This document shows, piece after piece, positions 42,505 to 52,910 of a stretch of 64,000 nt of DNA. This DNA comes from Terricaulis silvestris. GTDB taxonomy: Bacteria > Pseudomonadota > Alphaproteobacteria > Caulobacterales > Aquidulcibacteraceae. The translations under genes and the position numbers were made by a program. Position 1 is the stretch's first letter. Each line of letters begins with the position of its first letter. The stretch spans positions 3,250,501-3,314,500 of the forward strand of contig NZ_CP047045.1 in the NCBI RefSeq assembly GCF_009792355.1. Direction: 5' to 3'. The notes under the pieces are model-generated. The model was not told where the DNA came from. It worked only from the letters and a program-made list of their open reading frames with translations, and made no database searches.

Positions 42505-43467
42505 TCAAACCGGCGCCGTTACTTTCGCGAGTTCGCCGAGACGCCAGGCCAACGCGCGCGCGAGGCCGTCGCTGAGCTCCGTGCGCGGCGTCCAGCCCAA
42601 CTCAGCCTGCGCGCGTGAAATGTCCAGGACGCTTCTTGGCGCGTCGATGATGCGCGCGGCTTTCTCTGTGCGCTGGATCGGCCGTCCGACCGCCTCAGAA
42701 ATCGCGCCAATCAGTTCGTTGAGGCTGTGGCCCCGCCCGCCGCCGATGTTGAAAACGCGCGATGGCCCGTCGTGCGACATAGCCGCTATGATCGCTTCGA
42801 CGACATCGGCGACATAGACGTAGTCACGCACTACACTGCCGTCGCCCCAGACTTCGATAGGTTGGCCGGCGAGCGCCTTATCCATGAAAGCCGCCACGAC
42901 GCCCTGCCCCTTCGCTGCTGATTGAAACGGGCCGTAGGGATTGGCGACGCGAAGCGCGCGATACTCAAGTCCATGCAAGTGACGATAAAGCGAGAGATAG
43001 CGCTCGATGGCCAGCTTCGACACGCCGTAGGCGGTGATGGGTTCGGGGGTATAAGTTTCAGGCGTCGGGATCACGTCTGGCACGCCGTAGATGGTTCCGC
43101 CAGAAGACACAAAGATAACCCGCTGCACACCGTGACGTCGGCATGCGTCGAGAAAATGCAAGGTTGCGACGACGTTGTTCATGACGTCCGCGATCATGTC
43201 GGTATTTGCGCTCGCGGGCGTAGATGCGCCCACGAGATGGATCACCGCGTTGGCGCCCGCCAGCGCGGCGTCGTAAGCGTCGGGGTCGGCAAAATCGCCT
43301 TGCACCCATTCGACGTTCTGCAAAGCGTCAGGCGGTGCGCGCCGACCAAAGCCGACCAAGCGACCGACGCGCTCCTGCAGCGCCAGGCAAAGGTTCGCGC
43401 CGATGAAGCCGCCTGCGCCAAAGACGGCACAGCGCGTCTGCAACAATGCGCTTGATTTCACAGTCAA
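42505..43467 (-). CDS. NAD-dependent nucleotide-sugar epimerase/dehydratase
   Basis: This 320-residue extended SDR has CAVFGAGGFIGAN, the catalytic stretch FVSSGGTIYG and YGVSK (YxxxK), then RVANPYGP and DYVYVADV, as in GalE-type enzymes. It would convert one nucleotide sugar into another for the chain. The TTG start overlaps the stop of the giant upstream gene (TTGA), so translation is coupled. Confidence 0.88.
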   Translation of the reverse strand: MTVKSSALLQTRCAVFGAGGFIGANLCLALQERVGRLVGFGRRAPPDALQNVEWVQGDFADPDAYDAALAGANAVIHLVGASTPASANTDMIADVMNNVVATLHFLDACRRHGVQRVIFVSSGGTIYGVPDVIPTPETYTPEPITAYGVSKLAIERYLSLYRHLHGLEYRALRVANPYGPFQSAAKGQGVVAAFMDKALAGQPIEVWGDGSVVRDYVYVADVVEAIIAAMSHDGPSRVFNIGGGRGHSLNELIGAISEAVGRPIQRTEKAARIIDAPRSVLDISRAQAELGWTPRTELSDGLARALAWRLGELAKVTAPV

Positions 43468-46400
43468 CGCCTGGCCTCGGCCATGACGGCCTCGATGTCT
43501 CGCGCTGGGAATTTTTGCGAGAGGTCGAATTGTTTGACCAAACGGTCGAGATAGGCAGCCGCCATGACTTTCGTCGCGGGCGGAACGTCGAACTCGGCCG
43601 CAATGAACGCCTGCATGCGTGCGATTTCAGCCAATTCATTGAGGCCAAACCGGGCGATGGTGACGCTGTCGCTGTGGCGTCGGTGGTTGTTCAGCGCAAG
43701 CGGGCTGTAATAGGCCTTGCCGTCGCGCAGGACGTTCACATAGACGCACCAATCGCCGGCAACGCGGTACTTCGCGATCTCAGCGCGCCAACGATTGAGC
43801 ACCGCGCCAAGCGTCGAACGCGCGAACACCACCGCGCTCACGTTCGGAATTGTGTTCTTCACGGCCAGAGCATCGACGATCTCGCGCGCGCCCTCGCTGA
43901 CATAGCCGGTGGCCCAGCGGGCCATGCCAAGTTCGGAGACGTACTGAAGGTAGTCCGACGCCATGACGTCGCCGCGTTGGTCGATCTGCTTGGATTGCGT
44001 GTAGCTGAGCACGACTTCAGGATCGGAGAACCCTGCGGTCGCATTGGCGAGGAATTCAGGCGCCGCCCAATCGTCGGCCTCCGCAATCCAAACATAGTCG
44101 CCGGACGCCTGCTCAACGCCCTTGCGCCACTGCGCAAACACATCGCCGGAGTTCTGCTTGTTCGGCACGATCTTGTAACCGATGTCGGTGGTTGCAAGCA
44201 GGCGAGCGGCGGCGTCCAAGCTGTCGTCGTTCGACGCATCGTCGAGAAAAATGATCTCGTGAGGCGGCAACGTTTGCGCCAGGATCGAACAGAGCCGCTG
44301 CTCCAAATAGCGCGCGTAATTGTAGTTCGGCACGATCACTGACACGCGCGGAATCGCATCGCCCGCCGCGCGCAAGACTTCGCCAACGTAACTGGCAAAG
44401 CCAAACTCGGAGCGAATGAGATCGCGCCCAATGAGGCCCATTCGGCCGCGCAGCGCGTCGTCGCCCAGCAATCGGCCCGCCGCTTCCGCAAATGCCAAGG
44501 CAGAGTCCGACGGCAAGGCGACGACACAGCCTTTCTCGACCAAATCTTCGACGCCACCGGCGCCGGACACCATGATCACGGGCGCCGCGGAGGCCAGCGC
44601 ATCGAGCGCCGTGGACGGAAACGGATCTTCACGAGACGACAGCGCGTAGAGGTCCGCGCCCGCATAGAGATCGGTAAGATCGGGCGTAAAGCCGAGAAAC
44701 TTGATCCGTCGCGCCGCTGGCCCAGCCTCGGCCAAGAGTGGTGCGCAGGCCTGATGCATCTCTTCTCTGAGCTCGCCGACCCAAATCGCATGCGCGTCAT
44801 CGCGGGTTGCGATGAGAGCGAGCACCCAGCGCACAAAGATGTCTACGCCCTTGCGCCGATCGCCATATCCGACGCCCAGGACGATGCGGGCATTCGCTGG
44901 AAGATCAAGGCGTTCCTGCAAACGGCGTCGGGCCGCATCTTTCTCGTCTGGATCGCCCTTGCAATCGCGCTTGAACAAACCTTGCGGCAAGATGCGCGCA
45001 TCCTGCCAAGTCAGATCAAGCGCCGCGCCGACGCGATCGCGTACGACGGTTGAAGGGAAGATCACCGCACGCGCGTGCTTATTCATCGCGCGCACGCCGT
45101 TCTCGAGCTTCATGTCGGCGATGATCTTCGGCAATTCGTGGATCAAGGCCACGCATTCCAAACCCGCCCGATCGAGATGCTCGGTCATCCACCCAGCCGC
45201 AGCGGAATTAACCAGCGCGGTGCTGTAGCCTTCCCTGGCCAGAGCCCGCGCCACCCGCTCGCCAGTTTCCGGCGTCACGTAAAGGAGCTTGCCGATGGAT
45301 TCGAATTGCGGCGCGAGACCTCCCTCTCCGCACGTAATGGTCGCGATTTCGTAGCCGAACCGCTCCCGCAGGGTCCGCGCCATATTAAGTGCTAGGAATT
45401 GCGCGCCGTGCATCAACAGGTCGTGGACGACGACGACGACGCGCTTGGTTGGTGGCGCGAGCGCTTGGCGCGTCGCCTCAAGATACGCGTAGCCGTACGT
45501 TTGGTCAGGCTCCAGGTACGCACCTTCGGCCCACTCATTCCATGCGTTGATAAAGACCAGGCGCTCTTCGGGATTCGATACGCGCTGCCGCGTCTCCTCC
45601 ACCGCGTTCGTCAGCCAGCGCCCATAAGCTTCAGGCGACGAGCTGAGTAGCACCGTGCCCTTGTTCTTGCGCCGGGCGGTGTTGTCCCAAGAGGGATTGA
45701 CGCCGCGAAACAGTTTATAGGCCGGCGCCTGGTACGCCTCGCTTCGGCGCGCCAGCACCGTCCAATCGTAGACTTTGCCGTCGTAGTCCGCGCTAAGCGG
45801 CTCGGCGTCGATCAGCGTGAGGCCCATGTTGTTGGGCGGAAACTCGATCGCGGCATCGAAACCATACTCGGCAGGATCGGTGATCTCGAAGCTCTGAGTG
45901 TAAGCAAGGTAGATTTCGCCGACGCCATTCTTGCGGCACCATTCACGCCAACGCGCCGCCGTCTCACGCGCTGAGGGCAGCAGCGCCGGACGATAGACGA
46001 GTAGAACCGGCCGCGCGTCGATCCTGAAATAGCGCGGATTGCGCATATAGCCGGCGATCCATTTGATGAACGCTAGATCGTCAGTAGGCGAATGATCCTG
46101 TGCGATCAGGATTTCCTGGTCCAATCCGTCCCAACGCCGGCTCCAATTTTCGTTGGCCCAGCAGAGCAAGAACGGAAAATCGAGGTTTGGATCGTCAGCG
46201 AAAGCGCTGATTGGCTGTTCGAGCAGCCGTTTGCCGGCAAACCAATAGGCGTAGAAGCAAAACGCCTCGACCCCGTGCAGCTTCGCGAGCTCAGCCTGGC
46301 GGCGGCGCACATCTTGGTCTTGCACGAGATCGTAGTAGCCAAGCTCGCCCGGAACGCGTGGCTGATCGTGGCCTTTGAAGTGAGGAACCGCGGAGCGGAC

Positions 46401-48221
46401 ATTGGTCCACTCGGTGAAACCCTCTCCCCACCAAGCATTGTTTTCGGCAATTGCGTGAAACTGGGGAAGGTAGAATGCGATCGCGCGTGCACGCGCATCT
46501 GTCACCGGCGCGGAGGCCGTGAGATCGACGTACGTTGACGTGCGGGGCTCACCAGCCGTAGCCGTGGTCGCGGGCAAACTGGGCACATCCTTGGTTTGAG
46601 CCCAGGCGCGATACGTTGCGGTGCGCTCAAAGACCTGCGGCGCGCCACGAAACAAGCGATCGCGAAGCGCCTGCTTTTGCGGTCCATTCATCGGCAGAAG
46701 TCGCCAAACGGCCCGCGCCGCCAAAGACGCGCTGGCGCGTGCTGTCGTAACTGGACGCCGCACGGCGTTTGTAAGCACGCGCAGCGGCGCCGTTATTCGC
46801 CACGACGAACTGCGGCGCATGGCTGCAACGTCAGAGCGCTCGTGATCCAGGGCGGCTTCCAACTGCCTGGCATGAGTGGACCATTCATCGATCGCGCGAT
46901 CGCGCGCCTCGTCGCGTCGTTTCTGCGCGCCCAGCGCGGCTTCCAACTGCCGGGCATGGGTGGACCATTCATCGATATCACGATCGCGCGCCTCATCACG
47001 CCGTTTTTGAGCCTCAAGCGCCGCTTCCAGCTGCCGGGCATGGGTGGACCATTCGTCGATGGCGCGAGCGCGCTCTTCGACTACATGCTGGACGGATGCC
47101 AGCGTGTTGGTCATTTCGCCAAGAGCGCGTTCGCGCTCAGCAAGTACCGCGCGCGCCTCACCCAACCGCTCAGAGACGCCCATCGCGTCCTTAGTGAGAC
47201 GCTCGAACGCCGCGTCGCGTTTTTCCGACTGTGAGCGCACCTCCGCCAGTAAGCCTTCGAGCGCCGAGGCCTTCGCGGCAGACTCAGCGAGCGCTGCTTC
47301 CAGCTGACGGGCATGCATAGACCATTCGGCGATGTCCCTGTCCCGCGCTTGGTCGCGTCTCTCGGTCGTGTCCATGTATCGCAGGACCGGCCACAGCGCT
47401 TCGTAGTCTCTCCACATCCGATCCAGCGCGTCTTCTTGCGATGTGCTGAGCGTGGCGCCCGCTGCGAGCATTGACGCAATCCTATAGAGTTCAGGCAGGC
47501 AGGCGGGCGCGTCGGTGGAGCGCTCGACCTCGGTATCGGGCAACGAGAACCGCCTGAGACTGGATTCCAGGAAATTGCCTTCATAGTCGGCGAGCTTCTT
47601 TTTGTCCGGCTTCGGCAAGCCGAGCGCATCCGCTAGGCGAGTGAGCTGCTCTTTTGGATGCTCCAGCATCGCCGCATACGAGATGATCACCCGTGGACGA
47701 CCGCGCGTATCGATGAGCGCGCGCAGCATGTGCTTGGTCCAAAGCAGCAGCGAACGCGGTGGCTGGAAGCCGTCGCGACGCTGCAGGGACGCCGCCACTT
47801 CAAGCGGGTTGCGCAGGGCGATGACGTATCTGTCATCTAACGAGAGGTTGGAAAATACTGGCCGCCAAAACGCCAGCAGGATCGATGTGCGCGGATCCTT
47901 GAACCCGAAGGTGGCTCCAGAATTCAGTTTGCTGGAAAGCAGACCCCGCGCCGCGTCGCGTTCGGCCCGCAACGCCGCGTTGAGATCCTCGCCATCCAGA
48001 GGCGCCAGGCTGTCGTAGCTGCTGCCCAGCCTTGCAAGAATGCCGTCGTTGAAGGCCGTGAGGTCGGCGTCTTCCCAAAAGCCCTTGTCGTTGTCGCCGA
48101 CAGATGGGCCGAGGAGATTGTCGCCAAGATCGACGCCAAGCGTCGTGAGGCCGCGCGAAATGGCGCTAGTGCCTGATCGGTGCATACCGAGAACGGCGAT
48201 TATTGATGTTCCCGACGACAT
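43464..48221 (-). CDS. five-part protein: sulfotransferase, coiled coil, WbsX, GT4, GT2
   Basis: One 1585-residue frame contains several enzymes. Residues 1-285 form a sulfotransferase-like domain with P-loop LGMHRSGTSA. Residues 289-462 form a coiled coil built of about 28-residue repeats (EWSTHARQLEAAL). Residues 578-925 form a WbsX/GH99-like domain (FYLPQFH, WWGEGFTEWTNV, NAWNEWAEGAYLEPD). Residues 926-1290 form a GT4 transferase (GVGYGDRRKG, SSREDPFPSTALDAL). Residues 1291-1585 form a GT2 transferase (VSVIVPNYNY, FLDDAS, EADDW). All catalytic landmarks seem intact. It may build and modify a repeat unit on one scaffold. It is coupled to the downstream epimerase. Confidence 0.88.
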   Translation of the reverse strand: MSSGTSIIAVLGMHRSGTSAISRGLTTLGVDLGDNLLGPSVGDNDKGFWEDADLTAFNDGILARLGSSYDSLAPLDGEDLNAALRAERDAARGLLSSKLNSGATFGFKDPRTSILLAFWRPVFSNLSLDDRYVIALRNPLEVAASLQRRDGFQPPRSLLLWTKHMLRALIDTRGRPRVIISYAAMLEHPKEQLTRLADALGLPKPDKKKLADYEGNFLESSLRRFSLPDTEVERSTDAPACLPELYRIASMLAAGATLSTSQEDALDRMWRDYEALWPVLRYMDTTERRDQARDRDIAEWSMHARQLEAALAESAAKASALEGLLAEVRSQSEKRDAAFERLTKDAMGVSERLGEARAVLAERERALGEMTNTLASVQHVVEERARAIDEWSTHARQLEAALEAQKRRDEARDRDIDEWSTHARQLEAALGAQKRRDEARDRAIDEWSTHARQLEAALDHERSDVAAMRRSSSWRITAPLRVLTNAVRRPVTTARASASLAARAVWRLLPMNGPQKQALRDRLFRGAPQVFERTATYRAWAQTKDVPSLPATTATAGEPRTSTYVDLTASAPVTDARARAIAFYLPQFHAIAENNAWWGEGFTEWTNVRSAVPHFKGHDQPRVPGELGYYDLVQDQDVRRRQAELAKLHGVEAFCFYAYWFAGKRLLEQPISAFADDPNLDFPFLLCWANENWSRRWDGLDQEILIAQDHSPTDDLAFIKWIAGYMRNPRYFRIDARPVLLVYRPALLPSARETAARWREWCRKNGVGEIYLAYTQSFEITDPAEYGFDAAIEFPPNNMGLTLIDAEPLSADYDGKVYDWTVLARRSEAYQAPAYKLFRGVNPSWDNTARRKNKGTVLLSSSPEAYGRWLTNAVEETRQRVSNPEERLVFINAWNEWAEGAYLEPDQTYGYAYLEATRQALAPPTKRVVVVVHDLLMHGAQFLALNMARTLRERFGYEIATITCGEGGLAPQFESIGKLLYVTPETGERVARALAREGYSTALVNSAAAGWMTEHLDRAGLECVALIHELPKIIADMKLENGVRAMNKHARAVIFPSTVVRDRVGAALDLTWQDARILPQGLFKRDCKGDPDEKDAARRRLQERLDLPANARIVLGVGYGDRRKGVDIFVRWVLALIATRDDAHAIWVGELREEMHQACAPLLAEAGPAARRIKFLGFTPDLTDLYAGADLYALSSREDPFPSTALDALASAAPVIMVSGAGGVEDLVEKGCVVALPSDSALAFAEAAGRLLGDDALRGRMGLIGRDLIRSEFGFASYVGEVLRAAGDAIPRVSVIVPNYNYARYLEQRLCSILAQTLPPHEIIFLDDASNDDSLDAAARLLATTDIGYKIVPNKQNSGDVFAQWRKGVEQASGDYVWIAEADDWAAPEFLANATAGFSDPEVVLSYTQSKQIDQRGDVMASDYLQYVSELGMARWATGYVSEGAREIVDALAVKNTIPNVSAVVFARSTLGAVLNRWRAEIAKYRVAGDWCVYVNVLRDGKAYYSPLALNNHRRHSDSVTIARFGLNELAEIARMQAFIAAEFDVPPATKVMAAAYLDRLVKQFDLSQKFPARDIEAVMAEARR
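46836..47081 (-). repeat. 84-bp tandem repeats encoding a coiled coil
   Basis: Three near-identical copies, each encoding about 28 residues centred on IDEWSTHARQLEAAL, lie in tandem inside the large fusion gene. A diverged fourth copy lies at about 47274-47357. Period and copies are direct to see in the translated residues 289-316 and 381-462. The unit is a multiple of three, so copy-number changes would keep the frame. Confidence 0.8.
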
Positions 48222-48307
48222 TCCGCACTCTTGCCCGCCCGGGCCGCCTTATCCAACGCCGAGGATGTGATCGCAAGTCCGCACAACCGCGGCGGTTAGC
48301 GCCGTGT

Positions 48308-50050
48308 TCAGCAGATAAGCGCGCGCGCCGTAGCCGACAGGTACGCCCGCCCGAATGCCCGATCCGGCTCGAGATAGGCCCCCTCCGCCCACTCATTCCA
48401 AGCATTGATGAAGACCAGCCGGCGATCATGTGGGAGAGTTCGCTCAGCGCGTGAAATCGCGGCGCGCAGCCACGCGGAATAGGCCTCAGGCGTGGAGCGG
48501 TGATAGATGGTGCCGGCTCCAGGCCGTCTCGCCTCATTGTCCCAACCTGGCATCACACCAGGAAAAAAAGGATGCCGCCTTTGGCCCGCCGCGTTCATGC
48601 GGCGCACCTCCGCTGCCGCAACCGCCCCATAATCGTACACTGCACCGTCATGGCTTTGGTTGAGCCAGCGCAGCGTCGGATCAATACGATCAGCGACAAA
48701 GCCATGCGGTGGAAACTCGACAAGCGCGTCGAAGCCGAGACGCGCCGGTTCATCGAAGCGAAATGCATTGGTGGCGACGAGGTAGACGCCATTCCAGCCG
48801 CGCTTCGCGGCCTCTTCGCGCCAGAGCGACGTCATCTCGTGCGCATTCGGTATAATGTCTGGCCGGTAGACGACCAGAAGTGGTTTGCCGTCGATGCGGA
48901 GGTAGCGGGGATCATCCATGTGGCGCGCCAGATCGGCGAAGACGCGACGATGATCATCCAAGCTATGGTTCTGAGCGATCAGGATTTCATTGTCGGCGCC
49001 ATCCCAACGCCGGGTCCAGTTCTCGTTGGCCCAGCATAGGCAGAACTCTAGATTGATCGATCGATCGACGACAAACGCGTCGAGCGGCGCTTCCAACAGG
49101 CGCTTTCCGGCGAACCAATAGTAGTGAAAGCAAAACGCCGCGATACCATGCGCGCGCGCCAAATCTGCTTGCTGCTTAAGCAAGCCCGGGGTTCGAAGGT
49201 CATAGAAACCGAGTTCGCCAGGCAGACGCGGTTGCTGGTGGCCAAGGTACTGCGGCGCTGCCTTTGCGACGTTAGTCCATTCGGTGAAACCCGCGCCCCA
49301 CCATGCGTCGTTCTCCGAGATGGGGTGAAACTGCGGCAAATGAAATGCAACCAGTCTCGCGCCCGATCGTGACGGCGCAGGCGTGGCCGCTCCATCTACA
49401 TATGCCGCGTCCCTCGCCCCGCGGGCGACTGCGAGCCGGTTCTCGAAATCGGCGCGCAATGCGGCGTCATCGTCGCCGCCCTCGCCGCCAACGATGATGC
49501 GTCCGCCATTGCGTGCTTCGGTCGGCGGCGCCGCTGCGTCGCGCACACGCGCCAGCCATTTCGCGCGCTTGGCGGAGCCAACTACGAAGCGGCGCACGCT
49601 CTGCGGCAGCTTTCTAAATGTCGCCCTGGCGACGATCGCCGCGACCCCGGTCAGACTGGGCACCGGCTGCTCATGGTAGTTGTCGGTGCGGACGTTGGCG
49701 CCGACGAAGATGAACGTGTCAGCACCCTGAAACAGGATGTCGAGCGCTTCGATGGTCACCGGCGTCGTGAATGCGCTGCGCCAGATTCCGGGCGCGGTGC
49801 TGACGAGATCTGCGTTACGCCGACCTCCGCCCGCCAACACTGCGCTGAGTTCGAGCCGCAGAGCGCCTTCGAGAGCGCGCGCCTGCACTTCCACGAAGTA
49901 CTCTCCCGGCGCCAATGCCGTTGAGCGGCCCTGTTCGGCGCTGAGCCGCCCACGGGGGCCGCTCCCTGTGACTCGCAGAACCGGAAATGCCAGCGCACCA
50001 TCTGTTTCCAAATCGCTCAGCGCGTCGAGATGAAGCTTCACGTCATGCAT
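48308..50050 (-). CDS. WbsX-type protein with N-terminal beta domain
   Basis: This 580-residue protein has a beta-rich N-terminal domain (about 1-125), a polar linker, and a WbsX/GH99-like domain from 231 to the end (FHLPQFHPISENDAWWG, FTEWTNV, ANENWTRRWDG, FINAWNEWAEGAYLEPD). The domain is a close relative of residues 578-925 in the next gene. WbsX proteins occur in O-antigen and capsule clusters and resemble endo-mannosidase family GH99, but their role is unknown. It lies between rmlA and the giant fusion gene in the same operon. No strong ribosome binding site is visible for the ATG at 50050. Confidence 0.85.
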   Translation of the reverse strand: MHDVKLHLDALSDLETDGALAFPVLRVTGSGPRGRLSAEQGRSTALAPGEYFVEVQARALEGALRLELSAVLAGGGRRNADLVSTAPGIWRSAFTTPVTIEALDILFQGADTFIFVGANVRTDNYHEQPVPSLTGVAAIVARATFRKLPQSVRRFVVGSAKRAKWLARVRDAAAPPTEARNGGRIIVGGEGGDDDAALRADFENRLAVARGARDAAYVDGAATPAPSRSGARLVAFHLPQFHPISENDAWWGAGFTEWTNVAKAAPQYLGHQQPRLPGELGFYDLRTPGLLKQQADLARAHGIAAFCFHYYWFAGKRLLEAPLDAFVVDRSINLEFCLCWANENWTRRWDGADNEILIAQNHSLDDHRRVFADLARHMDDPRYLRIDGKPLLVVYRPDIIPNAHEMTSLWREEAAKRGWNGVYLVATNAFRFDEPARLGFDALVEFPPHGFVADRIDPTLRWLNQSHDGAVYDYGAVAAAEVRRMNAAGQRRHPFFPGVMPGWDNEARRPGAGTIYHRSTPEAYSAWLRAAISRAERTLPHDRRLVFINAWNEWAEGAYLEPDRAFGRAYLSATARALIC

Positions 50051-50086
50051 AGAAGGTCGTTCGCAGCGAAGGCGACACGAACCACT

Positions 50087-50956
50087 TCACCGTTCGTCTG
50101 CGATCTTGAGCAGATATTCGCCATAGGTCGACTTGGCAAGGCGCTGACCACACTGGCGCAATTGCTCGCGGTCGATGAAGCCCATTCGGAATGCCACCTC
50201 TTCGAGGCAGGCAACTTTGAGTCCCTGGCGCTTTTCCAACGAGCGCACGAACTCCGCCGCCTCAAGCAAGGAATCCGGCGTCCCCGTGTCGAGCCACGCA
50301 AAGCCGCGGCCCATGCGCTCGACGGTCAATCGGCCCTGCTCCAGATAGACGCGGTTCAGGTCGGTGATTTCGAGTTCGTTGCGCGCCGATGGCTTCAAGC
50401 TTCGCGCCAAATCCACGACCTGTGCGTCGTAGAAGTAAAGCCCCGTTACCGCCCAGTTTGATTTAGGATTTGCAGGCTTCTCTTCGATTGTCTGAACACG
50501 TCCCGTTTCGTCGAAGGACACGACGCCAAACCGCTTAGGGTCGGCCACCTGGTAGGCAAACACGGTAGCGACGTCGGTGCGGGACGACGCTCTGGTCAAT
50601 TGTTCGACCAAGCCGTGGCCGTAGAATATGTTATCTCCGAGCACGAGTGCTGCGCCATCGCCGGCGAGAAATTCTTCGCCGATCAAAAACGCTTGCGCGA
50701 TGCCGGCGGGGGCGGGCTGCGCGGCGTAGCTAAAGCGCACGCCCCAATCGGCGCCATCACCCAGGAGACGCTCGAATTGGGGGAGATCTGCCGGCGTGGA
50801 GATGATGAGGATGTCACGGATGCCGGCGAGCATCAGCGTGGAGATCGGATAGTAGATCAGCGGCTTGTCATAGACGGGCGCCAGCTGCTTCGAGATCGCG
50901 CGCGTGATCGGATGCAGGCGCGTGCCCAGGCCTCCAGCCAGAACAATTCCCTTCAT
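50087..50956 (-). CDS. rmlA: glucose-1-phosphate thymidylyltransferase
   Basis: This 289-residue enzyme makes dTDP-glucose, the first step to dTDP-L-rhamnose. It begins [17 protein letters not shown], the nucleotide loop, followed by [26 protein letters not shown] and [20 protein letters not shown]. Length is exactly that of RmlA. The ATG overlaps the stop of rmlD (ATGA) and follows GGAG. Confidence 0.96.
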   Translation of the reverse strand: MKGIVLAGGLGTRLHPITRAISKQLAPVYDKPLIYYPISTLMLAGIRDILIISTPADLPQFERLLGDGADWGVRFSYAAQPAPAGIAQAFLIGEEFLAGDGAALVLGDNIFYGHGLVEQLTRASSRTDVATVFAYQVADPKRFGVVSFDETGRVQTIEEKPANPKSNWAVTGLYFYDAQVVDLARSLKPSARNELEITDLNRVYLEQGRLTVERMGRGFAWLDTGTPDSLLEAAEFVRSLEKRQGLKVACLEEVAFRMGFIDREQLRQCGQRLAKSTYGEYLLKIADER

Positions 50957-51834
50957 TCGACTCTCCAACCGCGGGCCGCGATATCGTCGACGCAGGCCGC
51001 CAAGGCCTCCCGCCACGGCCGCAAGCGCACGCCATAGTCAGCAGCCAGCTTCGAGCAATCCAATCGCGAATTGGCCGGACGCGCCGCGCGTGTGGGATAG
51101 TCGCGCGCAAGGATGGGCGCAACCGCGGCTGAAGGTCCACCGCGCGCTGCCGACAGGGCAAAGGTCTCGGCGGCCAAGTCCGCCCAAGTCGTCTCACCGC
51201 AGCCGGCGCAGTGATAGATGCCAAAGGCGCCGCCATCGCTGACTCTGTCGGTCACGGCGAGGATGGCCTTGGCCAGGTCTTCAGCGAATGTGGGGCAGCC
51301 GAACTGATCGCTCACGACGTTGATCTGACCGCGCATCTTGGCCAAGCGAAGCATTGTGCGAACGAAGTTCGAGCCCTCCGTGGCGAACACCCATGACGTT
51401 CGCAGCACGATGGCGCGCGGATTGGCGCCAAGGACGCGCTGCTCACCTTCGAGCTTGGAGCGCCCGTACACGGAGGTCGGCATGGTTGCGTCGGTTTCGA
51501 CGTACGGCGCGCGCTTCGCGCCATCGAACACATAGTCAGTCGAAATCTGGATCATAACCGCGCCGCAGCGGGCCGCCGCCAGCGCCACCGCCTCGGGGCC
51601 GGTTGCATTGACGGCAAAGGCGCGGTCCGGCTCGATCTCGGCTTGATCGACAGCGGTGTAGGCCGCTGCGTTGACGACCACGTCGGGGCGGATGTGCTCG
51701 ATCGTCTCCACCAGCGCCGCGGGCGCCTCCAAGTCACTCTCGGGACGACCTAAGGCTTGGACCGCGCGATCGCGTGCGCCGCTTCTCAGCGCGCGGGCAA
51801 CCTGACCGCTTCGACCAATCACCAGTACGTTCAC
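50953..51834 (-). CDS. rmlD: dTDP-4-dehydrorhamnose reductase
   Basis: This 293-residue SDR performs the last step to dTDP-L-rhamnose. It has [37 protein letters not shown] and YGRSKLEGE with the catalytic Tyr/Lys. GTG start overlapping the stop of rmlB (GTGA). Confidence 0.95.
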   Translation of the reverse strand: MNVLVIGRSGQVARALRSGARDRAVQALGRPESDLEAPAALVETIEHIRPDVVVNAAAYTAVDQAEIEPDRAFAVNATGPEAVALAAARCGAVMIQISTDYVFDGAKRAPYVETDATMPTSVYGRSKLEGEQRVLGANPRAIVLRTSWVFATEGSNFVRTMLRLAKMRGQINVVSDQFGCPTFAEDLAKAILAVTDRVSDGGAFGIYHCAGCGETTWADLAAETFALSAARGGPSAAVAPILARDYPTRAARPANSRLDCSKLAADYGVRLRPWREALAACVDDIAARGWRVE

Positions 51835-52895
51835 GCGCGCTTCGCCTTATCGGCCAAACCGAGACGCTCGACGCCAACGCCACGCGCACGCAGCGGCTCC
51901 CACCACGCGCCGTTGTCGAGATACCACCGCACCGTGCGCTCAAGCCCGCTTTCAAAGTTGTCGAGCGCACGCCAGCCGAGCTCATTCTCCAACCGGCTCG
52001 CATCGATAGCATAGCGCTGATCGTGGCCGGGCCGGTCGGTCACGAACTCGATCAGGTCGCGGTGCGAGCGCGCTTTTGGCGCGAAGCGATCCAGCAAGTC
52101 GCAGATGCCGTGCACCACTTGTAGGTTTGTTCGCTCGTTGCGGCCGCCGACATTGTAGGTGCGCCCGGGTTTGCCCTTCTGCGCGATGAGGCACAGCGCA
52201 GCGACGTGATCGTCGACATAGAGCCAATCACGCACGTTGGAGCCGTCGCCGTAGACTGGCAACACGCGCCCATCGAGCCCGTTCAAGATGACGAGCGGAA
52301 TGAGCTTTTCCGGCAGATGATACGGCCCGTAATTGTTGGAGCAATTCGAGATCATCACCGGCATGCCGTAGGTATGACTCCACGCGCTCGCGAGGTGATC
52401 GGCGCCGGCCTTGCTCGCCGAATACGGCGAGCGCGGATCGTACGGGGTGTCTTCCGAGAACAAGCCGGTGGCGCCGAGTGAGCCATAGACTTCATCCGTC
52501 GACACGTGAACGACGCGGAAGACCTCGGCGCGCTCTCGGCTCAGCTGCTGCCAGTAGGCGCGGCTTGTTTCGAGCACGGTGAAGGTGCCGACGAGATTGG
52601 TCTCGATAAACGCGGCCGCATGCGTAATCGATCGATCGACATGGCTCTCCGCCGCGAGGTGAAACACCAAGTCCGGTTGGTGCTCGCGCATCGCCGCATC
52701 CATCGCAGCGCGATCGCAAATATCGGCTTGGACGAAACGAAAGCCGGGCGAATCGGCGATTTCCGAGAGCGATGAGAGATTGCCGGCGTACGTGAGCTTA
52801 TCGATCACGACGGCGTTCCAGCCGAGATCGCGCACGACGTGGCGCGCGAGTGCGGAGCCGATGAACCCCGCGCCGCCGGTGATCAATGCTTTCAT
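51831..52895 (-). CDS. rmlB: dTDP-glucose 4,6-dehydratase
   Basis: This 354-residue extended SDR has [36 protein letters not shown] and [15 protein letters not shown] with the YxxxK pair, and [15 protein letters not shown]. This is the standard RmlB sequence order and length. It forms dTDP-4-keto-6-deoxyglucose. The gene follows rmlC by 15 bases. Confidence 0.96.
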   Translation of the reverse strand: MKALITGGAGFIGSALARHVVRDLGWNAVVIDKLTYAGNLSSLSEIADSPGFRFVQADICDRAAMDAAMREHQPDLVFHLAAESHVDRSITHAAAFIETNLVGTFTVLETSRAYWQQLSRERAEVFRVVHVSTDEVYGSLGATGLFSEDTPYDPRSPYSASKAGADHLASAWSHTYGMPVMISNCSNNYGPYHLPEKLIPLVILNGLDGRVLPVYGDGSNVRDWLYVDDHVAALCLIAQKGKPGRTYNVGGRNERTNLQVVHGICDLLDRFAPKARSHRDLIEFVTDRPGHDQRYAIDASRLENELGWRALDNFESGLERTVRWYLDNGAWWEPLRARGVGVERLGLADKAKRA

Positions 52896-52910
52896 GGCAA
52901 ACGTCCTGGG

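Noticed and set aside
46836-47081. CRISPR-like array
   Set aside because: Copies are contiguous with no unique spacers and encode a regular coiled coil inside an intact gene.
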